Assembly: GCA_947623455.1 (NCBI GenBank)
Contig: OX392529.1
Location: 63,301,686-63,365,685, forward strand
Source of the DNA: Mimachlamys varia
Lineage: Eukaryota > Mollusca > Bivalvia > Pectinida > Pectinidae
Direction: 5' to 3'
DNA: 64,000 bases
How positions within the stretch are numbered: position 1 is the stretch's first letter; the number at the start of each line of letters is the position of its first letter. The notes under the pieces were generated by a model, which was given only the letters and a program-made list of their open reading frames with translations, did not search any database and was not told the DNA's origin. This document shows, piece by piece, positions 28,101 to 42,600 of this stretch. The position numbers and the translations under genes were made by a program.

Positions 28101-31100
28101 TATAAAAACTGTACAGAGAGACTGAAAAAAATCACTACTCTTTAAAAACTGTACAGAAAGACTGAAAACATCACCACTTTTTAGGCTCATATTCTCAAAT
28201 TAATTTAAAAACTAAAGAGGCTTAGTCTCATAAAGATTTTGGCTAGTAGCTTGTTGCCAAACTTTTGTGAAAATAAAATCCCTTATTCATATCGAAGTTC
28301 TTGTTAAAACGTTGAAAGTGACTTCCTCTAACAAACCAGAGAGTCTGTAACATTATGGTATTCAGGCCTGTACTCAGATTGGTCATTTGGAATAGTTCAT
28401 AAAATGTGAGAAGCCATATATATCAATCTAGTCTTAAAGCATGTCAGGGCTGTTGTTTTAAGACAAATCATTATTATTTAACTGCGCTTTGGAAATAATA
28501 ATAAGTGTGATGTATGTATAGAGACATGTTTTTATATTAAAGCTAATTGAGGTAAAAGGTTGAACTAATAATATGCTGAGTGTTTGATATTGTAGCCAAA
28601 GCTAAGCCTACCACACCTAGAGGGGCAACACCAGACACCAAAAATGTCCAGTCGAAAATCAACTCCCTGAAAAATTCCACTCACAGTCCAGGAGGAGGAA
28701 ACGTAAGTTATGGTGCTGGGGGTATATAATGATGTAAATATATTTATTCATCTTCTTCTGGAAAAATTGATATGAATGAACTCACTCCTTAAAGTATAAA
28801 ACTAATCTAATGACTTAAACTGTTTGAATAAATTTGACATTGAGGCTTTTAGAAGATCATATGTGAAATGAACAAAAAACCCTCTTGTTGAGAGTAGCTA
28901 TAGATAGTAAAATTGATATTTTGTATATTTATATTATATTTTAGATTGAAATACAGGTATAAAATGTATAAAGTCAATCTACTGTTACAGGTGAAAATAG
29001 CCCACCAGAAAGTCGACTACTCTACAGTGCAAGGCAAGATAGGGTCGAAGGCGAACCTGGACCATCGGCCAAAAGGCGGGGACAAAAAGGTATGGGATAT
29101 CAGAGGGAAGGGAGGTAACTCTTCCCACCACCAGGGGACAGCACCTCTTTACTGGGTGTTGGTCTTGTTGGGTCTGGGTGTACAGTTATTATAAATTGAT
29201 GTGTACTATTTCAGATATGGCAGTCATTCCTATGGTTTGTGGCTGGGCTATGCTCTTTTCTCCCGGTGTGTGGTTTGTTTGATGTGTATAGTATAGTGGG
29301 AGGCTTGCTGTCTTTGGTGGATGGAGCAGGTCTCTTCAGTAAGGGTTTAGATAATGTTTGACACTTCCTCCAGAAATGGTTTAAATGTCACAGAAATGAA
29401 GCATGGGCATATTTTATTAAGTTTGGTCAGATTTGGCATGAAAATAACCAGCAGAAACACGTGTGAAATGTGGTTTGAACCTCCCACCATCCTTTAACAG
29501 CTCTTCAATAATGTCATTTAAACTGATAACAATTAGTTGGCTGACATTTTACTTACAACACAAGCATCCTCTTTCACCTTTTGCTGTATATGATTGTATA
29601 TAAACACATTTTTATTTACAGTTCATCTAGAATTGCCTTTGATCTTCATTTGATAACAGAACCCATCATTTGCCTGCTGTCAATCCATCCACTAACTTCT
29701 ATTTGAATAACTTCTTCTTTAGAAATAATAACCCATGGTCTTGATATTCGGCCAGTATGTTGCTGAGTCAGAATATTTTGTGAGACTTTCATATTTAATA
29801 CTTTCTTATGTTTAGTAAATCTCTTCCCTTATGGAACACAACTGGATTTTGATGGACAACTCATACACATGCACCTTATACTTTTGTGTACATATACACT
29901 TTGCTGGTCATTTTATCTGATGCAGATGACAGAGGACTTAATGTGCCAGTCACTAAAACATCACATAAAAACATGTATTGGTTGTAAAACAGGAACCTTT
30001 ACATAAATTGTGTGTGCATTTTCTAGTGGACGACAGATTAACTGATAGCGCCATTTCTTTTAGTATTAAAGAATATCTTGCCATGATTGCTTTACAAAAT
30101 AGAACACTTGGAATTTATTTGGGAATCAGGTTACTTTTTCACTCAAACAATTGATAGATAGAAATAATGTTTTCCTATTAAATCAAGCCATTGCTGTTTC
30201 CTATATATGCATGATGCAACATGTGACTAGAGTTATCCCCCTTGATGATGAATATGGCTGTTGTCCAAATGCTTACTGACGGCAATTTTGAACTTTCAGC
30301 TGTAGCGTTTTATTTGTGTGCTTCCTTTTTTCTTTTTATTTAGATTTTGTCCAAGAAACTTGAGTGGAAAGCCGAGTCGAGGGTTGGCTCACTTGACAAT
30401 GCGAAACATGCACCAGGTGGCGGTAAAGTTAAAGTATGCAACATTTCTAAAACAGTGTTTATCGTTAAAAGTAACGTGTTATTGACGTATAACTGATACA
30501 TGTATAGCTTTTAGCATGATTCAGTATCTCATTTAAGTATCATCATCATGGTATAAATACGCGCATTGATTGATGGATTCACAATCATTAGTTTAAACGG
30601 ACACCTGGTTTTGTAGACGGTTGGTTCCTTTCTTGTTTCATTTGCTATCGGTGTGCTTGCTTCACAAATAGTTTGAAAACATTGATGATATCATCAGGTA
30701 CATCAGCATCACCCGCTAGAATTCATTTCAGTTTGGAGAAAGTGAAAGTGAAAGTATGTGCTTTGGTTTTGCCATCACTGCTTATAACAGAATGACTTTG
30801 ATACAAAATTACTCTGTGTAATGGAACACGGAAATGCCATAGAAATTTAATCCTGTGGGAAAATCAACCAAGTACCATGGCTTATTACTGCTAATTAACA
30901 CTGTAAGCTTTTCATTAACATCTAACTTGTTTCACAGCTGACAATAATCTAATATTAATTTCCTTAAGAGTTAAAAAAGAGAATGAAGCATTTGTCAAAT
31001 CAATGTTTGACATTCAGATTTTAGATGAGAAAGTCCAGTGGACTACTGGTTCCAGAATTGGCTCCCTTGAAAATGCGAAACATGCTCCAGGTGGCGGTAA

Positions 31101-33569
31101 AGTGAAAGTACGAATCGTTCATATAATGTAGAAGCTAGTCTATACTGGTATATAATGTAGAAACAATAAGTCTATACTGGTACATAAAACATTGAAGATC
31201 AAACTTAAAACCCAAGTACCTAAACCCTCTATAGAAACAGTCTATTTATCTCTAGCTATTATACTAACCTAGTCTAATGTGTTGATAAGAACTCCTTTAC
31301 ATTATTTTTATCTTTGACAATTCTATTCATATAATTAGTTGTTTGCTTAAACAGTTATCATAAAAATCAAACAGCATTGGACTTAAATGGAAGATTATTT
31401 CTTCTTCATACCATTTTTTTTATAGCTAGTAGATATTGATAAGGTTTTTGAAATTCAGATTTTAGATGAGAAAGTCCAATGGAATACTGGTTCCAGAATT
31501 GGCTCCCTTGAAAATGCGAAACATGCTCCCGGTGGCGGTAATGTGAAAGTATGATCATGTTTTGTTATCGTTTTCCTAGTGTTCTATATTTACCTGTTAA
31601 CCTTTATTTTACCTTCAGTATGCATTTTGGTTACAATCAGCTATTTTCTAGAGCAATATCAAAACTGTTTGGGAAACATTGAAGTGAAGCAGAAGGTGAA
31701 ACTGAATTTTAGATCTAATAAAAAAAAAAATGGAACCATTTTATGTTTTTTTTGTAATTTAGTTTTGACAAACTAAATCTTTTCATATTTATTTGCAAGC
31801 TTTATATAATTTAGGTAATGTTGAGAGACAGATTTTTTTATTAACAATATATGGCCTAAAACACTACAGACACATAATCTTACATAGTAGATTCCACTTA
31901 ATATCATCCTGTTAATATCTCATAATCTTACACAGTAGATTCCACTTAATATCATCCTGTTAATATCACATAATCTTACATTGTGGATTCCACTTTGTAT
32001 CATCCTGTTAATATCTCATAATCCTACATTGTAGATTCCACTTAATATCATCCTGTTAATATCACATAATCTTACATTGTAGATTCCACTTAATATCATC
32101 CTGTTAATATCACATAATCTTACATTGTGGATTCCACTTAATATCATCCTGTTAATATCACATAATCTTACATAGTAGATTCCACTTAATATCATCCTGT
32201 TAATATCACATAATCTTACACAGTGGATTCCACTTAATATCATCCTGTTAATATCACATAATCTTACATAGTAGATTCCACTTAATATCATCCTGTTAAT
32301 ATCTCATAATCTTACATAGTAGATTCCACTTAATATCATCCTGTTAATATCACATAATCTGACACAGTGGATTCCACTTAATATCATCCTGTTAATATCA
32401 CATAATCTTACATAGTAGATTCCAATTAATATCATCCTGTTAATATCACATAATCTTACATTGTGGATTCCACTTTGTATCATCCTGTTAATATCACATA
32501 ATCTTACATTGTAGATTCCACTTAATATCATCCTGTTAATATCACATAATCTTACACAGTGGATTCCACTTAATATCATCCTGTTAATATCTCATAATCT
32601 TACATTGTGGATTCCACTTTGTATCATCCTGTTAATATCACATAATCTTACATAGTAGATTCCACTTAATATCATCCTGTTAATATCACATAATCTTACA
32701 TAGTAGATTCCACTTAATATCATCCTGTTAATATCACATAATCTTACATAGTAGATTCCACTTAATATCATCCTGTTAATATCACATAATCTTACACAGT
32801 AGATTCCACTTAATATCATCCTGTTAATATCACATAATCCTACATTGTGGATTCCACTTTGTATCATCCTGTTAATATCACATAATCTTACATAGTGGAT
32901 TCCACTTAATATCATCCTGTTAATATCACATAATCTTACACAGTGAATTCCACTTAATATCATCATCAGCTGTTAACATCACATTCTTCTTTATATTAAT
33001 ATTTTCCCCTCAATACTCAGTATAATCTATGTAATTTGATTTGAAAAAGAAAAACAATGTTTTAAATGAAATACACATAATGTTATCTATAGATTGAAAC
33101 ATCTTCATATATGTAGTAAATAGATAATTCTGATTAGATTTAGTGGAATAGCAAGTTTCTGTTAATGTCACATATCAGTTAAATATATTATGTTTTTGTC
33201 TGACAAATGCAACTTGATATAAAGAAGGAGAATCCAGCCTCGTTCTGAGATACCCAGTGTAATCTGTGGCTGCCTACACCAGACTTTTTAAAAACTGATT
33301 AGTAAGGATTTTTTATTTTTTTTTTTTGGGGGGGGGGGGGGGGGATTTTAAACGTTTATGAAAAAAGAATTTGTGTTTAAAAGTTCTAAGAATTTTTCAA
33401 GTTAATCAGTGGAAAGAATGCTCTAGAAGATGGTTGGTTTAAATCAGTCTTGCATCAATAAATGTCTGCATATTCAATAAATGTCTGCATATTGTAAAGA
33501 GTCGTTTGACAAATGTAGCCAGGAAATAGTTTTTAGTTTTCTTGGTAAGGTGATGGCTGTGTGCCAATG

Positions 33570-33605
<36 letters not shown>

Positions 33606-36600
33606 GATGATGTGTGCCTAGGATTGATATTTAAAATGGTCATACAGACCTTGACCAACTTTCAAGGTCATATGGGGTAAAATATAAGAGAAACTTTATA
33701 TACAACATCATTTAAACAGTGACCAGAACATGCAAGTATCAGCAACGACTAAAAACGTCGGTAGGGAAAACCTTAAAATGAGGAGATTACCACAGGAACA
33801 AGTATCAGGGTCTAGCCTTATACTTCTGTGATCTTGGAACTATTGAGATCCTAATCAATATGTAAACATACCGAGTTATGTTTGTCGGGTGGGAAGAGAC
33901 AGTCCCTGGCAGCCAGTATCTCTACTGCTGAGCAAGAAGGCTGCAAGTGAGAAAAGCGACTGACAATTTGTGGCTCCTTAAGCTGGCATTGAAGGGTTGT
34001 TACTTGTAATGATCAATGGTTTGAATTATTTTGAGTGATATCGCTTGCTAGGCATCAGAACAAAACAGTAACCATGCTACTGGGATAAGCTCAAAGTCTT
34101 TGCCGATCCCCAGGGACTTAGTCCCAGGTTGATTACCATAGTATGGAAAGGATTGGGAGCCCAATCCCATCCCAAATAAACAGATAGTGATGTCCATAGA
34201 ATGAAGTATCCTTGGGGGCCCCAGACAGTGACTCCAATATATAGAATGAAGTATCCCTGGGGCCCCAGACAGTGACCCCAATATATAGAATGAAGTATCC
34301 TTGGGGCCTGAGACACTGACCCCAATATATAGAATGAAGTATCCTTGGGGCCCCAGACAGTGACCCCAATATATAGAATGAAGTATCCCTGGGGCCCCAG
34401 ACAGTGACCCCAATATATAGAATGAAGTATCCCAGGGGCCCCAGACAGTGACCCCAATGTATAGAATGAAGTATCCTTGGGGCCCCAGACAGTGACCCCA
34501 ATATATAGAATGAAGTATCCCTGGGGCCCCAGACAGTGACCCCAATATATAGAATGAAGTATCCTTGGGGCCTGAGACACTGACCCCAATATATAGAATG
34601 AAGTATCCTTGGGGCCCCAGACAGTGACCCCAATATATAGAATGAAGTATCCCTGGGGCCCCAGACAGTGACCCCAATATATAGAATGAAGTATCCTTGG
34701 GGCCCAACACAGTGACCCCAATATATAGAATGAAGTATCCTTACGGGCCCCAGACAGTGACCCCAATATATAGAATGAAGTATCCTTGGGGCCCCAGACA
34801 GTGACCCCATATATAGAATGAAGTATCCCTAGGGCCCCAGACAGTGACCCCAATATATAGAATGAAGTATCCCTGGGGCCCCAGACAGTGACCCCAATAT
34901 ATAGAATGAAGTATCCCTGGGGCCTCAGACAGTGACCCCAATATATAGAATGAAGTATCCCTGGGGCCCCAGACAGTGACCCCAATATATAGAATGAAGT
35001 ATCCTTGGGGCCCCAGACAGTGACCCCAATATATAGAATGAAGTATCCTTGGGGCCCAACACAGTGACCCCAATATATAGAATGAAGTATCCTTACGGGC
35101 CCCAGACAGTGACCCCAATATATAGAATGAAGTATCCTTGGGGCCCCAGACAGTGACCCCAATATATAGAATGAAGTATCCCTGGGGCCCCAGACAGTGA
35201 CCCCAATATATAGAATGAAGTATCCTTGGGGCCCGAGACACTGACCCCAATATATAGAATGAAGTATCCTTGGGGCCCCAGACAGTGACCCCAATATATA
35301 GAATGAAGTATCCTTGGGGCCCAACACAGTGACCCCAATATATAGAATGAAGTATCCTTACGGGCCCCAGACAGTGACCCCAATATATAGAATGAAGTAT
35401 CCTTGGGGCCCCAGACAGTGACCCCAATATATAGAATGAAGTATCCCTGGGGCCCCAGACAGTGACCCCAATATATAGAATGAAGTATCCTTGGGGCCCC
35501 AGACAGTGACCCCAATATATAGAATGAAGTATCCTTGGGGCCCGAGACACTGACCCCAATATATAGAATGAAGTATCCTTGGGGCCCCACACAGTGACCC
35601 CAATATATAGAATGAAGTATCCCTGGGGCCCCAGACACTGACCCCAATATATAGAATGAAGTATCCTTGGGGCCCCAGACAGTGACCCCAATATATAGAA
35701 TGAAGTATCCCTGGGGCCCCAGACAGTGACCCCAATATATAGAATGAAGTATCCTTGGGGCCCCAGACAGTGACCCCAATATATAGAATGAAGTATCCTT
35801 GGGGCCCCAGACAGTGACCCCAATATATAGAATGAAGTATCCCTGGGGCCCCAGACAGTGACCCCAATATATAGAATGAAGTATCCCTGGGGCCCGAGAC
35901 ACTGACCCCAATATATAGAATGAAGTATCCTTGGGGCCCCAGACAGTGACCCCAATATTTAGAATGAAGTATCCCTGGGGCCCCAGACAGTGACCCCAAT
36001 ATATAGAATGAAGTATCCTTGGGGCCCCAGACACTGACCCCAATATATAGAATGAAGTATCCCTGGGGCCCCAGACAGTGACCCCAATATATAGAATGAA
36101 GTATCCCTGGGGCCCCAGACAGTGACCCCAATATATAGAATGAAGTATCCCTGGGGCCCCAGACAGTGTCCCCAATATATAGAATGAAGTATCCTTGGGG
36201 CCCCAGACAGTGACCCCAATATATAGAATGAAGTATCCTTGGGGCCGAGACTCCAATATATTTAGAAATGCTTAAAATGATGATATTTTGCCATGATTTG
36301 CTTAAATATCCAGGTGAGCGATACAGGCCCTCTGGGTCTCTCAATATGTTGGTTTTTATTTTTGTATTTTATATTACAATTTTTTTTTATATAAATGATA
36401 ATTAATTTGTTACAATCTTTTTGTTCTTCCTCTTAATCATTAGGACAACATATTGATCCTTGTCCATGTAGTCATATCTATGTTGAGTAGTAGTAATTAT
36501 ATATATAATGAGTCTGAAAACCATTTTTTATCAACTGACTGATGCAGACAGGGACATTATGTAGAATGTTTTGCTATTTCCATCGAACAATATAAGATTC

Positions 36601-39600
36601 AGCCTTGTATTCCCAGGCGCCTGTACACAAGACCACAGAATTTTTTTCAGTCAAATATGTTTTATACATTTGAAATATGGTCAAAGGGAGGCAATCCCCA
36701 TACAAATATATGTACTTTAAAAGAATTCAACCTAGTATTTCATTACAAAAGTAATTTTTAAGTTTCATTTCACTGTTTTAAAAACACTTAATACCAGAAA
36801 GTTTTAGTTTTGGATAGGGACCAACTAAAAATAGATGATGTTTGACAAAAGATAACTACCCGTTATAGAGAAGAACCTCGTCTTTCTGTATATTGAACCT
36901 TTTAACATCACTAATGGGGAAAATTATGTTTACAACCAATCCATTCTGGCCAACTTTGAACAGTTCTTTGGAGGAGATTTCTGTGCTTAAAACATAAATA
37001 AAACATGTATTTGTACACCCTAGAGACAAATTAAGCCTTTAAAATTGTACATTTTGAGTTGATCAATGAGGTTATCATTAGATCTAAGACAATGAGATGA
37101 GTTTAGCAGAGTCACAGAAACATTAACTTGATTGAGGACCCAAAATCTAAACTTTTCTATAAAAAAAACCAGAGTTAGCCAGTATATGTGAGTCAGTAAG
37201 TGGGAACAGTTACTTGTATGTCAGTCCAGAGCTGTACCTAGGCTGAGTGTTTCTAATCCTGTTGTGGTGGACTGGTTATAAATCATACATTTAGTTTGTA
37301 GAGCTTTGCTTGTCCAGTAGCAACATGTACATTTTATTTTGCATGGAATTGATATGTGTGTGTCTTATTTCTGGCTTTATAGATTTTTATAGCATGCTTA
37401 TCAATCACTATATGATTTTATAATGTATGATTTTATAATGTATGGTTTTATAATGTATGATTTTATAACGTATGGATGTATTAATACCCTAACCACATAA
37501 CCTGGTCTGTGAGGAAATTTTTGAATGCCTGAGATGTTTTAATTACTTAGACAGTACTCTAACAAGAAACTATCACTGTTTATAAACATTCGCTGTTGTC
37601 ATGGTTACATAAGCAATAAGTCACATTGCTGTCATAGCTGTATAGATACTACAGGTGGACTTAAAAAAGACTTTCGTTACTTTTTACTCGGTATAAAAGA
37701 TATGATCAATGTATGTTTGTATTCTATGGTGAAAAATATAACTATAGGGATGAAGAAATATCGGAAAAATAATCAACTCAACCATTCATTTTTTTATCCA
37801 ACATTTTCTCACTCTGGGTATATATTCCACCATAATATATGCGCATACATTCATTATTTCTCAAATAGGTGTGGGATGCTGATTGGCCACATGTGATGCG
37901 AAGAGATATACTGCCTCATCCCAGGGTCCAAAAGGCTTTGGCCCTAACCCTGACCCTCATCCCAGGGTCCAAAAGGCTTCGGGCCCTAGCCCTGACTCTC
38001 GTCCCAGGGTCCAAAAGGCTTCAGGCCCGGGCCCTGACCCTCATCCGAGGGTCCAAAAGGCTTCGGGCCCTAAACCTAACCCTCACCCCAGGGTCCAAAA
38101 GGTTTCGGACCCTAACCCTGACCCTCATCCCAGAGTTCAAAATGCTTCGGGCCCTAACCCTGACCCTCTTCCCAGGGTCCAAAAGGCTTCGGGCCCTAAC
38201 CCTGACCCTCTTCCCAGGGTCCAAAAGGCTTCGGGCCCTAACCCTGACTCTCGTCCCAGGGTCCAAAAGGCTTCGGACCCTAACCCTGACCCTCATCCCA
38301 GGGTCCAAAAGGCTTCAGGCCCTAGCCCTGACCCTCATCCCAGGGTCCAAAAGGTTTCGGACCCTAACCCTGACCCTCATCCCAGGGTCCAAAAGGCTTC
38401 GGGCCCTAGCCCTGACCCTCATCCCAGGGTCCAAAAGGCTTCGGACCCTAACCCTGACCCTCATCCCAGGGTCCAAAAGGCTTCGGGCCCTAACCCTGAC
38501 CCTCATCCCAGGGTCCAAAAGGCTTCGGGCCCTAGCCCTGACCCTCATCCCAGGGTCCAAAAGGCTTCAGGCCCGGGCCCTGACCCTCATCCCAGGGTCC
38601 AAAAGGCTTCGGGCCCTAACCCTCACCCTCATCCCAGGGTCCAAAAGGCTTCGGGCCCTAACCCTCACCCTCATCCCAGGGTCCAAAAAGGCTTCAGGCC
38701 CTAACCCTGACCCTCATTCCAGGATCCAAAAAGGCTTCAGGCCCTAACCCTGACCCTCATCCCAGGGTCCAAAAGGCCCTGAGCTGTGACCTGTAAACAG
38801 TTGCTTCCCCTTACTGCCTGTAGAGTACACTGATCCCGGACAACAAACAATTCTTGTTGTGTTTAGCTGACCTAACGTAAAGTGCTGGTGAGTTAATTAT
38901 TGCGTGGACACCATGTGACATCCATTTTTAGATCACCAGGCCAAAGGGATCAGTTTTGTTATTCAGAGAACCAATATGTCTAGAGTTGTTTTTTTCTAGA
39001 GGTTGTAGGCAGTCAGCAGGAATAGTTCACCCAAAGTCATCGCCAATAACTGGGAGTCTGTGATGTTTGTCCAGTAGTATCACATATAGTACTCAATATT
39101 GTATGTATAGAAGGTTAGTTACCTTTGTCCTTCTAGCTTACAGGGGTCTGAGAAAAGGCTCGTGAAGTCAGGTATGAATCATGATAGTTGTTGAGATGAA
39201 TAACATTTACCCAAATTTCAAGGTCACAAGGGTCAAATATTGCTCACATATCAGTGACATTTAGGTCATGACGTATGGTGATTGCCTTTGGTCTGTCATT
39301 CATCCTACATGCAAGTTCATGTTAAACCGTTCACATTATTGACTCAGAAACACTTCCTGCTTCCATTAAAAAATTTCAGGAAGCCAAAAACAAACAACCA
39401 TTAGAATGATATGGAACTTTCAGTCTTCATATTCAGGTCAGGAAATGGTGGAATGAAATTCTTTAGCTCCAATATAGTGTTACCCTTCTGTTGAGAACAC
39501 CATAGCTCTTATATAGTGTAACCCTTCTGTTGAGAACACCATAGCTCCTATATAGTGTTACCCTTCTGTTGAGAACAGTATAGCTCCTATATAGTGTTAC

Positions 39601-42600
39601 CCTTCTGTTGAGAACACCATAGCTCCTATATAGTGTTACCTTTCTGTCAAAAACACCATAGCTCCCATATAGTGTTACCCTTCTGTTTAGAACACCATAG
39701 CCCCTATATAGTGTTACCGTTCTGTTGAGAACACCATAGCTCCTATATAGTGTTACCTTTCTGTCGAGAACACCATAGCTCCCATATAGTGTTACCCTTC
39801 TGTTTTGAACACCATAGCCCCTATATAGTGTTACTGTTCTGTTGAGAACACCATAGCTCCTATATAGTGTTACCTTTCTGTCGAGAACACCATAGCTCCC
39901 ATATAGTGTTACCCTTCTGTTTAGAACACCATAGCCCCTATATAGTGTTACCTTTCTGTTGAGAACACCATAGCTCCTATATAGTGTTACCCTTCTGTTT
40001 AGAACACCATAGCCCCTATATAGTGTTACCCTTCTGTTTAGAACACCATAGCTCCTATATAGTGTTACTTGTGTTGAGAACACCACAGCTCCTATATAGT
40101 GTTACCCTTGTGTTGAGAACACCATAGCTCCTATAATTATAGTGTTACCCTTCTGTTGAGAACACCATAGTTCCCATAAAGTGTTACCTTCTGTTGAGAA
40201 CACCATAGCTCCCATAGTGTTACCGTTCTGTTGAGAACACCATAGCCCCTATATAGTGTTACCTTGTGTTGAGAACACCATAGCTCCTATATAGTGTTAC
40301 CCTTCTGTTGAGAACACCATAGCCCCTATATAGTGTTACCTTGTGTTGAGAACACCATAGCTCCTATATAGTGTCACCTTGTGTTGAGAACACCATAGCT
40401 CCCATATAGTGTTACCCTTGTGTTGAGAACACCATATCCCCTATATAGTGTTACCTTGTGTTGAGAACACCATAGCTCCTATATAGTGTTACCCTTCTGT
40501 TGAGAACACTATAGCTCCTATATAACGTTACCCTTCTGTTGAGAACACCATAGCTCCCATATAGTGTTACCCTTCTGTTGAGAACACCATAGCTCCCATA
40601 TAGTGTTACCCTTCTGTTTAGAACACCATAGCCCCTATATAGTGTTACCGTTCTGTTGAGAACACCATAGCTCCTATATAGTGTTACCTTTCTGTCGAGA
40701 ACACCATAGCTCCCATATAGTGTTACCTTGTGTTTAGAACACCATAGCCCCTATATAGTGTTACCGTTCTGTTGAGAACACCATAGCTCCTATATAGTGT
40801 TACCTTTCTGTCGAGAACACCATAGCTCCTATATAGTGTTACCCTTCTGTTTAGAACACCATAGCCCCTATATAGTGTTACCGTTCTGTTGAGAACACCA
40901 TAGCTCCTATATAGTGTTACCTTTCTGTCGAGAACACCATAGCTCCCATATAGTGTTACCCTTCTGTTTAGAACACCATAGCCCCTATATAGTGTTACCT
41001 TTCTGTTGAGACCACCATAGCTCCTATATAGTGTTACCCTTCTGTTTAGAACACCATAGCCCCTATATAGTGTTACCCTTCTGTTTAGAACACCATAGCT
41101 CCTATATAGTGTTACTTGTGTGGAGAACACCATAGCTCCCATAAAGTGTTACCTTCTGTTGAGAACACCATAGCCCCTATATAGTGTTACCTTGTGTTAG
41201 GAACACCATAGCTCCCATAAAGTGTTACCTTCTGTTGAGAACACCATAGCTCCCATAGTGTTACCGTTCTGTTGAGAACACCATAGCCCCTATATAGTGT
41301 TACCTTGTGTTGAGAACACCATAGCTCCCATAAAGTGTTACCTTCTGTTGAGAACACCATAGCTCCCATAGTGTTACCGTTCTGTTGAGAACACCATAGA
41401 CCCTATATAGTGTTACCTTGTGTTGAGAACACCATAGCTCCTATATAGTGTTACCCTTCTGTTGAGAACACCATAGCCTCTATATAGTGTTACCTTGTGT
41501 TGAGAACACCATAGCTCCTATATAGTGTTACCTTCTGTTGAGAACACCATAGCTCCCATATAGTGTTACCCTTCTGTTGAGAACACCATATCCCCTATAT
41601 AGTGTTACCTTGTGTTGAGAACACTATAGCTCCTATATAGTGTTACCCTTCTGTTGAGAACACTATAGCTCCCATATAGTGTTACCCTTCTGTTGAGAAC
41701 ACCATAGCTCCCATATAGTGTTACCCTTGTGTTGAGAACACCATAGCTCCTATATAGTGTTACCTTGTGTTGAGAACACCATAGCTCCTATATAGTGTTA
41801 CCCTTGTGTTGAGAACACCATAGCCCGTATATAGTGTTACCCTTGTGTTGAGAACACCATAGCTCCTATATAGTGTTACCTTGTGTTGAGAACACCATAG
41901 CTCCTATATAGTGTTACCCTTCTGTTGAGAACACCATAGCTCCTATATAGTGTTACCCTTCTGTTGAGAACACCATAGCTCCTATATAGTGTTACTCTTC
42001 AGTTGAGAACACCATAGCTCCTATATAGTGTTACCCTTCTGTTGGGAACACCATAGCTCCTATATAGTGTTACCCTTCTGTTGAGTACACCATAGCTCCT
42101 ATATAGTGTTACCCTTCTGTTGAGAACACCATAGCTCCTATATAGTGTTACCCTTGTGTTGAGAACACCATAGCTCCTATATAGTGTCACCTTGTGTTGA
42201 GAACACCATAGACCCTATATAGTGTTACCCTTGTGTTGAGAACACCATAGCTCCTATATAGTGTTACCCTTCTGTTGAGAACACCATAGCTCCTATATAG
42301 TGTTACCCTTCCGTTGAGAACACTATAGCTCCTATATAGTGTTACCCTTCTGTTGAGAACACCATAGCTCCTATATAGTGTTACCCTTCCGTTGAGAACA
42401 CTATAGCTCCTATATAGTGTTACCGTTCTGTTGAGAACCCTATAGCTCCTATATAGTGTTACCCTTGTGTTGAGAACACCATAGCTCCTATATAGTGTTA
42501 CCCTTGTGTTGAGAACACCACAGCTCCTATATAGTGTTACCCTTGTGTTGAGAACACCATAGCTCCTATAATTATAGTGTTACCCTTCTGTTGAGAACAC

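Larger units (their letters stand above)
16132..28595. other. Intron of 12.5 kb made mostly of tandem repeats
   Basis: Separates the proline-rich exon from the R1 exon. Holds the arrays at 16876, 17151, 19080, 19326, 24249 and 27690 plus dispersed-repeat sequence at 16299-16860 and 22306-23474. The stretches 23475-24248 and 28180-28595 show nothing further. Confidence 0.8.

Noticed and set aside
33325..33343. G-run as a functional quadruplex
   Set aside because: Simple homopolymer next to a T-run; could be a sequencing or slippage product, no further evidence.
34048..36344. Six overlapping minus-strand open frames of 200-416 codons
   Set aside because: All are the 44-bp satellite in different frames, with the same peptide permuted.
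37869..38747. Proline/leucine-rich frames of up to 292 codons on plus and shorter ones on minus
   Set aside because: 42-bp GC-rich satellite; both strands and several frames are open equally.
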